This document shows positions 22,827 through 32,300 of a stretch of DNA of 64,000 nt, piece by piece. Below the pieces are notes generated by a model, which worked only from the letters and a program-made list of their open reading frames with translations, did no database searches and was not told the origin of the DNA. The position numbers and the translations under genes were made by a program. The stretch's first letter is position 1. Each line of letters opens with the position of its first letter. Where the stretch lies: positions 9,052,001 to 9,116,000 of the forward strand of contig CM082591.2 of assembly GCA_040954595.2 (NCBI GenBank), given 5' to 3'. The DNA comes from Balanoglossus misakiensis (Eukaryota; Hemichordata).

Positions 22827-23634
22827 GAACATATCCATAGAGAGTTTGGTCACCTCCTTACAAATCTAGACTTGGCGTGGATTGATCCAGTGGCATTTTC
22901 TGCTGCAATCATTAACAAGGGAGCCCCACTGGATAATTGTTGGGGATTTATTGATGGGACCGCCAGACCTATTTCCAGACCATGTCATGGCCAAAAAGTT
23001 GTGTTTTCTGGCCACTGTCTTAAATTTCAGGTAAGGAATATCCTTTTCTCTATCCAGGGAGTATTTGACTATTTGAACTGAATTCTGACCCAGTCTGTTT
23101 TGCATTAGTCAAGGGTTGAATATTGATGGCTTCATTCATAACTGAAAGATTTTGTCCTTTATTCCTTTGCAGTCGATTCAAACCCCCTGCGGACTTGTCG
23201 CCCATATGTTTGGGCCGATTGAGGGAAGTCGGCACGATGCATACATGCTGGCAGAGAGTGGAGTGCTACCAGGGTTAGAGCAGATCCAACACAATGGTGT
23301 AGTGATGTGTGTATATGGCGATCCTGCATATCCTCTTCGGCCTGAGTTAATGGGACCATTTAAGGGGGCAAATTTAAATGAACAACAAAATAATTTCAAT
23401 AAAGCAATGTCTGAAGTTCACACTTGTGGTGAATGGGGGTTTGGGAAAATAGTATCTTTGTTTGCGTTTCTTGATTTTAAGAAAAATCAGAAGCTTTATT
23501 TACAACCGGTGGGGGTTTATTTTCTTGTTGCAACCATTTTATGTAATTGTCATACCTGTCTCTATGGCAGTGAAACAGGCATTCATTTTAACCTGGAACC
23601 TCCTACTCTGGAAAATTACCTTGGTAACCATTGA
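21685..23634 (+). CDS. PIF/Harbinger transposase, five exons, apparently intact
   Basis: Exons 21685-21704, 22058-22219, 22352-22550, 22821-23030 and 23173-23634 join in phase to 350 aa with no stop. All introns are GT-AG. The start ATG (21685) is the second of two; the first is followed by an in-frame stop. DDE_Tnp_4 motifs are complete: FIDGTARPIS, then GSRHDAYMLAESG, then VYGDPAYPL and the glutamate in GEWGFGKI. The C-terminus keeps the family block LDFKKNQKL and CNCHTCLYGS. The transposase would excise and insert the element with the help of the Myb-like partner. Its first three exons lie within the tandem duplication and exist twice. Confidence 0.85.
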
Positions 23635-23941
23635 AGCGTTGAAGTGTTTTGAAGTTGTGTTAGAGTTGAATAATAAAGATTTACAATTTTAATATCCTTT
23701 TTCAACTATGTTGGTTTCTTTGAGTTCTAACTCTCCCTTATAGCACACTCATAAACAAAACACGATCTCATTCACTAAAGCACATTGAAGTAAATAAACA
23801 GTAAATTTTAATTTTTCATTGGACTTTTTCAAAAATTGTAGAAATTTACAACTGTACTGAAAAAAAAAATGGCCATTTTGTCAAATATTATCCGGAAATA
23901 CTATCAGGCAACATTGTTTATATGGTGGGTGATTAGAAAAT

Positions 23942-24093
23942 TATTTTGTTAAAATTTAAATAATATACCACAAATTTCTGTTAAAACAACAATATTTTGG
24001 TAAAATTTAAATATACAACAAATTTCTGTTAAAACAACAATATTTTGGTATAATTTAAATATACAACAAATTTCTGTTAAAACAACAATATTA
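23942..24093. repeat. 48-bp tandem repeat, about three units
   Basis: The unit begins TTTCTGTTAAAACAACAATA and recurs at 23975, 24023 and 24071. AT-rich, between the two convergent genes of transposon B. Confidence 0.9.
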
Positions 24094-24138
24094 AACTGTG
24101 AACAAAATTATAAACTGTTTCGAATAAAATACATGTCT

Positions 24139-25443
24139 TTAATTTCTTTTGGCAAGCTGCTCTAGCATTTTCATTTGGATTTCTAACTGTCTCTCCTGTA
24201 GGGCAATCCGTCTCTTCTCAACCTCCAGTGCATCCTGCTTATATTTAATTTCCGCCTCGTGCTTTTGTTGAAGGTATGTGAAGAGATCTGCCTTGGATGT
24301 TGTGTTGGCTTTTCGTCTTTTCTCTATATTAGACATTTAAAGAAATGAAATACTGTAAAAAAATGTGAACAAATTTGGAATCAAGTCTGTAATCAGTAAA
24401 TATTTCATTGTTGTGTGACGCTGGTACAGGTTTGTATCATGTGCCTTGGAAATCAGACGTGTTAAATGGTCTGCTTTTTAATTTACACACAAATATGTCC
24501 ATATTCATTGCTCTAATTTTTTCTGAAAATGTTATTACGCTGAAATCTGCATCAGACCTGGTAAATTCAACACTGACACATCACTGTTCATACACCAGTG
24601 TTTCAGTGTTGTCTTCACAGCAATAGATGCTGTCATATAAACATCACTGTATACACACCTGTGATAACAGGCTTGATTCAGACCTGTCCATACATGTCAC
24701 CCTCTGATATCTGACCAATTTTGCAGGTCCTGCAATAGAGGTCATTTCTCAGAGACTGTTACAGATCTGATCAGACCTGTTATAGGCATGTTCTGAAATT
24801 TGCCTGTGGATTTCTAGCTGTGGTCCTGATGACCTTAGTAATACCTTTTGGATCCTTATTTTCTGCTGGTGTCATTCTTTTCATGGCAGTTTCCCTGATG
24901 GCAAGTGCTTGCTGTCTTTGTTCGTGTTTTTTCTTTGATGCAACAGCCTCATTTGTTGTACTTGCTGAATTGCTTTCAACATAGGACACAATTTCTTGAC
25001 ACAATTGTCAATTAATTGTATTGCTCTTCCGTACCAGATCTGTGAAGAATGAATGAATGAATGAATGAATGAATGAATGAATGAATGAATGACAGAAAAC
25101 ATTAAATTCTAAGCTCAATTAGCTATAACGTTTTATTTCTTTTTTTTTCATCTGTAATTTAAAGGGGCACATTTAAACTTCACTATCAATGCTTCATCAC
25201 TTACTTTTTCATTGCCTTCTTGTCATTTTCCTTGAACTTTGTTAGCAGCAAGTCTGCATGCTCCCTGACCGCTCTGGTTGTTATTTTTTGCCTGCCATCC
25301 TCCCAACTCCAATGTGTCATCAGAGTGTTTGCAATTTCTTGCCACTCAGCTGTAGTATCAGGCCTACGTGCCACCACCTCTTTCAACAACTCAACATCTT
25401 GTTGAACAGACCAACGTAAAACAGTTCTCTTTGGTGCTGTCAT
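24139..25443 (-). pseudogene. Myb/SANT-like partner protein of Harbinger B, disrupted
   Basis: Three exons on the minus strand: 25443-25205, 25039-24845 and 24323-24139, with GTAAGT and GTATTA donors. Exon 1 encodes the Myb/SANT-like domain (LRWSVQQDVELLKEVVARRP, EWQEIA, then TTRAVREHADLLLTKFKEN). Exon 2 starts SGTEEQYN but then meets a stop; the rest (QEIVSYVESNSAS, charged linker) lies in another frame. Exon 3 is a coiled coil (ALQERQLEIQMKMLEQLAKR). In PIF/Harbinger such proteins bind element ends and import the transposase. The frameshift and stop in exon 2 should abolish full-length product unless an unseen splice variant bypasses it. Confidence 0.7.
25053..25093. repeat. (GAAT)n microsatellite
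   Basis: About ten GAAT tetranucleotides in the first intron of the Myb-like gene, close to its exon 2 acceptor. Confidence 0.95.
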
Positions 25444-26133
25444 CTCTTGCTGATTACACTACAATCAATAGTAAAAGATCCCAGTTTGGAATGTATTATC
25501 AATCTAGTATCAGATTGCGCGCTTTGTAATCTTTTTGTAACGTTGTTATTTTTTATTGCTAGAATGACGGACCACACACAGTGAAAAGGTAATGGTCCAC
25601 GGCACACACAAAAAATACGATGGTCCCGGACCTCGCAGAAAAGATAGAAACTAAAAATCTGTCAGAAAAGTACTATCAGACACAGCTATAAATTAAACAG
25701 CATGCATAGTTAAAACAATTTAGGCTGGTGACTGTGTGTGTAATGGCTTATTTCTGCTGGTCGTGAATGTTGCTTCTGTGTTCGACCGGCGGTGGCAACA
25801 ACATCCAGTGCAAAGATGCCCGCGCCCGGCCGATAGGTCGGCCGCTACGCTGGTGATGAATTTGTGTTATTTTTAGGTAAAATGTTTCAAATATCAGTCA
25901 ACAAATGACACCAGTTCGTCAAGCGATACAAAAAGCAAGAAATAGGACCACACACTTTGAGGTTACTGTTAAAATAAAACTAAGAATTGTTCTCGGAATC
26001 GACATACGAGAGACTTACCTGTTTCACGTACAACACGACTGGCAGACGACAGGCGAACGTGTGATGTCATCGAATTACGGGATAGGCACGCAAAAAATGA
26101 TGACGTATCCGTATACGTTCCGTTCACGTACGC
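25444..26133. other. Promoter side and right end of transposon B
   Basis: Non-coding stretch upstream of the Myb-like gene, ending in the right terminal inverted repeat. No coding sequence or RNA gene seen. Confidence 0.4.
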
Positions 26134-26159
26134 AATCTTAATCTCTCTTATGATGTTCG

Positions 26160-27000
26160 GTGTTTCCAATACAGATGTCGACAGATAGGTCACTTACAAA
26201 TAAACTGCCCTGATATTGATACAGAATTAGGAGAAGAAATCATTAAAAATGTTCAAGTTGAGCAGAGACATGAAGGTGGAGATGAAAAAAAAAACCTGTT
26301 ATGTCACCTATTGATTTAAATACAAGAGGAAACAAAAAACATATTCTGATAAGGCAACTGACAATGACGACGACGGAATGGACAAAACTGATGAAATTAG
26401 TGAGCGATACCGGATGCTGCGACCCAATACCTTGTAGAGGAGACGGTTCGAACCTTTCCTTTATCATTGCCCTTTGAACCTGTTTTTCATCAGCCCCAGG
26501 GTATCCCCTTCTACCAGTAGAACCCCGCCTTTCTCTTTGGAGCTTTCGAGTTCCACAATTCCAGGTAAGTCAACTCTTTGTAGAGAAGAATATAGTATAG
26601 AGAATAGCTACGAAGATGACAATAAGTGTGATGATAACAACTCTTTTGCTTCTGATTTTTCTGACACATTACAACTGATCATCAAGGTCCATCAACTAAC
26701 ACCATTGAAGATTTCCTTTTGGACACTATGTATTACATACCAATCATTCAGAGATCTATTAAATTTTGCCCAAATTTAAAGGTGTTAAGCTGTGCATTGC
26801 GCAATTACCATAAGACTCAGTCACTTTCAGTTTCACAGAAAACAACAATATACAGAACTTATTGCACAATTATTCGGCACAACAAAAATACTGGTAAAGT
26901 ACTTATCTCTTGTCTTTTAATGGATGTAAGAGCTGATAGAAATTTTCTTAAGAGAGTATTAATATCTAAAAGCTGATTTTTTTGCTTCAGGAAACACATA
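26160..27000 (+). pseudogene. Possible remnant of an L1/Tx1-like ORF1 tail
   Basis: The plus frame near 26176 reads CRQIGHLQINCPDID, which resembles the second half of a CCHC zinc knuckle, followed by acidic and lysine-rich sequence with frameshifts to about 26400. Further open pieces (26474-26779 and 26719-26976) show no recognisable domain. Such knuckles end ORF1 in some Tx1-type LINEs. The call is tentative and the exact edges are unknown. Confidence 0.25.
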
Positions 27001-27356
27001 CAATTCCTGGTAATGAGAACAACTGGCATCTTGTTTGGAAAGGGACGGACATTTTATCCCATATCACGTCTAATTAGGGTGGCGTGGCAACTCTTTTTTC
27101 ACCTTAACCCAGAGGGAATTGGTCAATGCCCACATTTTGCATATTCATATTAGGATTAATTGTAGCCCAGTTCATATCATTAATGTTTTTCACCTTTAAA
27201 AATAGATATTTTATTGCAAAGAGAATTGGTCAAAGGCCACCTTTTGCGTATTCACGTTAGGATAAATTGTAGACTCTCTCACAGCCCACGGTTCGCTACG
27301 TGCCCTCAACCGTTTGGCAAGGGAGAAGCACCGTTTGGTGTTGTGTAGCTAAACTT
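27001..27356. repeat. Imperfect ~120-bp tandem duplication
   Basis: The block around GAATTGGTCAATGCCCAC (27118) recurs as GAATTGGTCAAAGGCCAC (27223), each followed by TTTTGC.TATTCA..TTAGGAT. A segment CATATCATTAATGTTTTTCA occurs at about 27173 and again at about 28199, on either side of the MITE. Confidence 0.6.
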
Positions 27357-28172
27357 AGGGCTGTTAACACGTATTTTTTAAAATATATTTTCGATTTTTC
27401 TGATTGGCTAAGCCTCTGAGCACATTGGCAAGATTCCTGCCCGATGTGATGGAAGGGGTTTCCTGAGTACCAAGATTGACAGATCTGCTCTAGCCAGTAT
27501 GGGTAAACATGATAACAGCTGTACACTAGTTAAAATCCCCTTGAGACAAACAAGTCTCCTTTTTATCCAAACAACATAACTTTCTTACCAGATAAAAGAC
27601 AGTGGTGGGTTTACACTAGATAAAGACAACTACATAAGTTCTATTCATGAAATGTAAAAGAATAAAACAATATTGTGAGGGTTAGTCTACCATGGACATG
27701 TAGACAGGATGAACCCCAATGAAACCAACCGCTTCTTTATTTCACTGTACGGTACAAAGTGCTACCAGGTTATGTCCAAACTTAATCACAAGCAGTAGAT
27801 TAATATGGCAAAATTAGACAGGTTATGCCAAACTTGGTCTCTACAACTGCCGATTTTACATTGATTTTTTTTTGCAAATTTGACAGTCTTATGAATCTGC
27901 TGTAAGCTAAACATTGATGAGTGAAAGAGATCGTTTACAAGTGTTTACAGCAATAGATTGCATTGTTATATAATGTAAGTGAAACTAGTATCTGATTAAC
28001 CATGGGGAGTCTGCAATCATAGACAGTATAAATGCTTTGGATCTTGTAAACAGAAAGGTCAATCTCGAGAGCATGGACCAATGGCAGAGAAAATGTAAAA
28101 TCCAGGGCGGGATGTGGATTAGTCAATCGAAAAATCGAAAATAAAATAGAAAAAAATAGTGATAACAGCCCC
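27357..28172. mobile_element. MITE with GGGCTGTTA.CAC termini
   Basis: About 815 bases between imperfect inverted repeats of about 55 bases. The left end starts GGGCTGTTAACACGTATTTT at 27358, and the right end, reverse-complemented, starts GGGGCTGTTATCACTATTTT at 28172. Both continue into TATTTTCGATTTTT. No coding capacity is recognised. Target duplication is unclear. Confidence 0.7.
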
Positions 28173-28710
28173 TCTCGGCGGGCACACATGCAATCAGTCC
28201 ATATCATTAATGTTTTTCACCTTAACAAAAAAAGATAGATACCAGGCTCCGTTAGTAATTCATCAATGTCTATTTGCATTTCACCCTGTAATCCCATTTT
28301 TTTTTATTGTTATTATTATTATTTCTTTAATACATGTCAATGAATTATTTGCATACAGCTTTGTAATAGTAATTCATGTAAAGAGGCTGATGGAAAATAC
28401 ATGTAGTATTCATGGACAAATATATCTTTTTAAGACATCAGTGCCATAAAGCCTTGCCATTCATTATTGGCGATTACGCTATTAATTTCGTTCTCAACTT
28501 TTATCCTCAATATCAATTCTTCTTGAAACAGAGAAAAAATACAGAATTTTTTTAAAGTATACGTGGTCTTGTTTTGACAGATTAACCAAGATTTCTAAAT
28601 TGAAAACATTGCAATTACAATGACGTGGTTGACAGAGTTATCAAAATCAGTTTTTCCAAATATCAAGTCCTTAAAGGCCAGGTTGACTACGACCCCCTTA
28701 CAAATATAAA
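28173..28710. other. 3' flank of L1-like LINE; no gene seen
   Basis: AT-rich, with short ATT runs near 28305. Probably the LINE 3' untranslated region on the minus strand. Nothing further is recognised. Confidence 0.35.
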
Positions 28711-30246
28711 TCAAATTACAGACCTTATTCCAGAAATTTTAAGGCGCTGGCAATCCCAAAACATGTGTTTCTGGGTTCCGGCTATGTTACATACTCTACA
28801 TAAGTTTGTATTTGAAATTTTCCATTTCTGTAAATTATGCTGATTTGGTAAAATACAATGCAGGAATTTGTACATGAAGGCACAAAGTCGTCGTTCGTTT
28901 GTTAAGCCGATAGTTCTTGAAATCCAATCCACATTCGAATCGAACAATCTATTCCACATTTGTGTGACCCAAGGCCACACAAATTTCTTGTTGATTAAGA
29001 TCCTGTAATAATCTTTGACCTTAATTTTATCAACCGGATAGATTTGGTCACTATCCTCTGATATTCGGACAAAACAGTTACATGGCGATTGAAAATTAAC
29101 ATTTTGACTAACAATAGTATTGCCAAAGTTGGTACAATGTGCTTTCCACAGAGTTGGGATTGCACTAATCAATTGAAACAGCTCTGAAACCCAATTTGCC
29201 CGTCTATCAAGTTTTTCGTAAATTCCCTCTATATCAAAACCCCTATTATTTACAAGATCTTTAAAGCGTACGATTCCCACATCAACCCAATTGCGAAAGA
29301 AAAGGGTTTTACCCTTAAATGATATATGTTTGTTACACCACAAAACCTGATTTAAGATAGATTGTGGATCATTAATTGGAGTGTTTCCTCCACCACACTC
29401 ATGCCAGGCAAGTACAACCTCTCTGTAAAACTTTGGCAAAGTAACAAAGCACTGACAATGTCTTGTCTCAGTGAAGTTCATAAAAAATATGACATCAGCA
29501 ATTCCATCTTTATATAAATAATGATAAGGGATCAACTTCCATGAGGGCAGCAGAATATTAACTGGTTCTGAAAGCAGGCGATTTACCCATGATGCTTTCA
29601 GGGGTTTGTTCTGGCAGAACACATCAGGTGCATTAATTCCACCTTGGGAATAATCACCAATGATTGTGCACCGCCTAATTTTATCAATTTTGGAACCCCA
29701 GATAAAGGAGGCAAAAAGTCTGTCTAGTTTGACAAGTACATCATGCGAAACAGTACAAAGATTGAAAACATACGTAAATCTGGAAGCTATTAATGCCTTC
29801 AACACAATAACTTTACCATAGACCGTCAGATTTATAGAGGACCATAACTTCAAAATATTCTCAATTGGCGCAAAACGTGTATCAATATTGAGTTTTAAAG
29901 CACACTCAATATCGGTATCAAAGTAAACACCCAAGGACTTTATTGGCCTATCTGGCCAACTAATATTGCCAATTTTCTTCTTTCTTTTTTTCCATTTCCC
30001 TACCCAAAGGCCTTCAGTTTTTGTTTTGTTTAGTACAGGCCCAGCAACTCTGCTGAATTCATTTACAATGTAGAGCGCTTTTAGAACAGACTCTTCGTTT
30101 GACACGAATATCGTAGTGTCATCTGCCACTTGGCATATTTTTATCTCTCTTTCAAGGATATTTCCAACTTTTACATTTATACCATGCATATCTTTTTCAG
30201 CTCTTATTTTAACAGCTAGTACCTCTACTACCAATAAAAATAACAA
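28711..30246 (-). pseudogene. L1/Tx1-like LINE, C-terminal half of reverse transcriptase
   Basis: One open frame of 511 codons covering the C-terminal half of a LINE ORF2. It starts inside the palm (LFLLVVEVLAV) and has the catalytic ADDTTIFV about 40 residues in. KTEGLWVG and IKSLGVYF follow, then the thumb (NLTVYGKVIVLKALIASRF) and, near the end, a cysteine-histidine cluster (NLCRVCNIAGTQKHMFWDC) typical of the zinc-ribbon tail of L1/Tx1 RTs. The endonuclease and first RT motifs are absent, so this is a 5'-truncated copy. The long uninterrupted frame suggests recent insertion. Confidence 0.8.
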
Positions 30247-30295
30247 GGCCGATAACCATTGGTTAAAACTTTTTCAGGTAAATTGATCAAACAAA

Positions 30296-31093
30296 TTCTG
30301 GCGATCTTTGTGTGTTCCATATTCCTACAGTGATATTAAAACGGCTGCAGACTTCTCTTAAAAGTTCTTGTCGAAACGTCCTGCAGTAATATAGTATTGA
30401 ACGCTAATGCTGCCAATGCCCTGGGTAAAAAAATAATTGCGCTTTAAAACAGACTTGGGGTAGACCATTTTCCAAGTAAGGGATCATAGATGATTGATTA
30501 TGAGGTCGGCTTCCCAACCGTGACCCTTCTGTGAGGCGCAGTGTATTTTTCATAGTCCACCAACGCGTCAAGTCGTATGCAAATTGAACGCACTCGTATA
30601 GCCCCTCCCCAATCAAGAAGGGAAATGAGGCTAATAAACTATTATTATTGATATTGTCGGTGTTGTTTGTTGATGTTACTATCATTACTTTTGCATCATG
30701 TTATAATTAGCTTGGCATCTTTTCTTCTTTGTTTGAATATGGCTAGAACAGCCCTGGCCTTAAGAGCTATTTTTTCCAAGTTCTCACCCCATCTCTCCAC
30801 TAACCAATAGTTCACCCCTTTCTAAACATTTATCAAGCGCATGATGATGGTTTCTTTAATTAATTTCATTGACTGCATCCGAAGGCGCCAAATAGTTGCA
30901 TTCGCTACATTGAAATGTGACAACTTAGCTAGAGGCTCCCTAAAGCGCAATTAAGTATTAACCCAGGGCATTGGCACCATTACCGTTCAATACTATATTA
31001 CTGCAGGACGTTTCGACAAAAAAACTTAATGGAAGTCTTCAGCCGTTTTAATGTGTCCGCAGGAATATGCAACTCCAAAAGATCGTCAGCTTT
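30296..31093. mobile_element. MITE with ~150-bp terminal inverted repeats
   Basis: The left arm (30296-30450) and right arm (30945-31093) are inverted copies. They share GCGATCTTT-like tips, ATTAAAACGGCTG, GTCGAAACGTCCTGCAGTAA, TATAGTATTGAACG and GCCAATGCCCTGGGT. The centre of about 500 bases has no recognised coding sequence. The right tip lies next to the start of the Gmr1-like LTR. Confidence 0.75.
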
Positions 31094-31098
31094 TGTGA

Positions 31099-31298
31099 TG
31101 ATTTTGGGGGGACTACATTTTGTGCGCCCATGTATACTTGATAGTAAACTGTTACCACTTTACGTGCGGAGAGATATATTGTAGTTTTCGATGTAGTTTC
31201 TAGACTGATGGCCGTCTTGCAATAAAGTTCAGTGTTCCGTTCCAAACTTCATCGTAGTGTTCTGTGCTACCCCCTTGGAGAAAGAGGAGAACATTACT
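31099..31298 (+). repeat. 5' LTR of the Gmr1-like element (start uncertain)
   Basis: Ends next to the primer binding site. A possible start is TGTGATGATTTTGGGGGG at about 31099, just after the MITE at 30296-31093. It contains a TATA-like GATATATT near 31171 and an AATAAA polyadenylation signal at 31221, giving a plausible U3-R-U5 order. Its last 29 bases recur, slightly diverged, at 36685-36713. Confidence 0.55.
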
Positions 31299-31299
31299 T

Positions 31300-31317
31300 T
31301 GGTGGCAGCGGTGGGAT
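31300..31317 (+). promoter_or_regulatory. Primer binding site, tRNA-Leu
   Basis: TGGTGGCAGCGGTGGGAT is complementary to the 3' end of a eukaryotic tRNA-Leu (the UAG/AAG isoacceptor type) including CCA. This marks the start of minus-strand DNA synthesis and fixes the LTR end. Confidence 0.75.
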
Positions 31318-31835
31318 ATGTCGTGGTAGGAGAGTGCCAGTGTCATATCTGAAAACGGACCCAAGAGGAATCCAACTCTTTCATCGAAGAGGCAAGTTTG
31401 CTGAGTCACTGTAGTAAAAGTGAAAATTGAGCGCGGATTCTGAGAATCGAGTCACGGAGCCAACTGAGTCGACGGACTGACGCATTGGTTTGTTGCTGTG
31501 AGTAACTTTTGTGACTGAGAATCGTGTTCAGGCAGCTTGTGAATATTCCTGAGTCTAAAAACTGTGAACTGGAACTGAGATCGGAACGGACAGGGTGAAT
31601 TAAAAACTCATCAAGACTGTGATCTGATACTCGAACGCGTGTGCAGTCTGTAATCAGCGGTCAACGATAAACTGTTTTGGAGATCGCACTGTGAGCTGAG
31701 CAGCGCAGAAAACTCCATCCCAGCTACGTTGAAGAAATAATTAGAGACTCTGAGCAAGGTAAATAACTTTTAGACACTTGTAAGTCGTAAAGTTTGCAAA
31801 TGTTGAAGCAACAGTGACTTCCACCACGTTTAACA

Positions 31836-32085
31836 GTGAGGGCCCAATCAAGGTTTAGCGTGTATTAGCCTTGGGTGCCTCCCGTACGTTACTGTGAGCA
31901 GTTGGAGAAAAACCTGCATGGTGTGCCCCCGTCAGCGGAACTCCGCAGCGAACTTCACTTGAGTCTACAGTGCGAGGGGCCAGTTAGGGTTGTGTGCGTA
32001 TCAACCCTGGTGCCTCGTGTGTATTACTGTATACTGGTGTAGAAAATACCTGCATGGTGTGCCCCCCGTATATGAACCAGGCCGT
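31836..32085. repeat. Duplicated segment in the retrotransposon leader
   Basis: Two diverged copies of about 105 bases, from about 31838 and about 31975, share GGTGCCTC and CCTGCATGGTGTGCCCCC. They lie in the ~980-base untranslated leader between primer site and gag. Confidence 0.65.
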
Positions 32086-32300
32086 TTGGTGTTGCATCGA
32101 GAGGTGCATGAAGTGAAGCTGAAAGCTATTGGCATAGCTTGACTACGGAGAAGACAAGACAGAAGGAATTCGAGATTTTGCTGTGAATTTTGACTGTTTT
32201 TCCAGTGAACAATAAACATTGTTTTGATACCTGACATTGGTAAATAGACCATACATTTTTAGTACTGCATAAATTGGGTGAAACCTTGGAAAAAGCCAAG

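Larger units (their letters stand above)
21434..26148. mobile_element. Harbinger-like DNA transposon B
   Basis: 4.7-kb element with imperfect terminal inverted repeats. The left end reads AGAGAGATTAAGATAGC at 21434 and the right end is its complement, ending at 26148 (..GCAATCTTAATCTCTCT). It encodes a five-exon transposase on the plus strand and a Myb/SANT-like gene on the minus strand in convergent arrangement, the usual two-gene layout of PIF/Harbinger. I could not define a clean TWA target duplication. Confidence 0.8.

Noticed and set aside
21430-26151. TWA target duplication for transposon B
   Set aside because: Flanking triplets read AAT/ATA on the left and TAT/TTA on the right and do not match cleanly.
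31300-31317. Possible tRNA gene end
   Set aside because: Only 18 bases match the 3' end of a tRNA, in the complementary sense and next to an LTR; this is a primer binding site.
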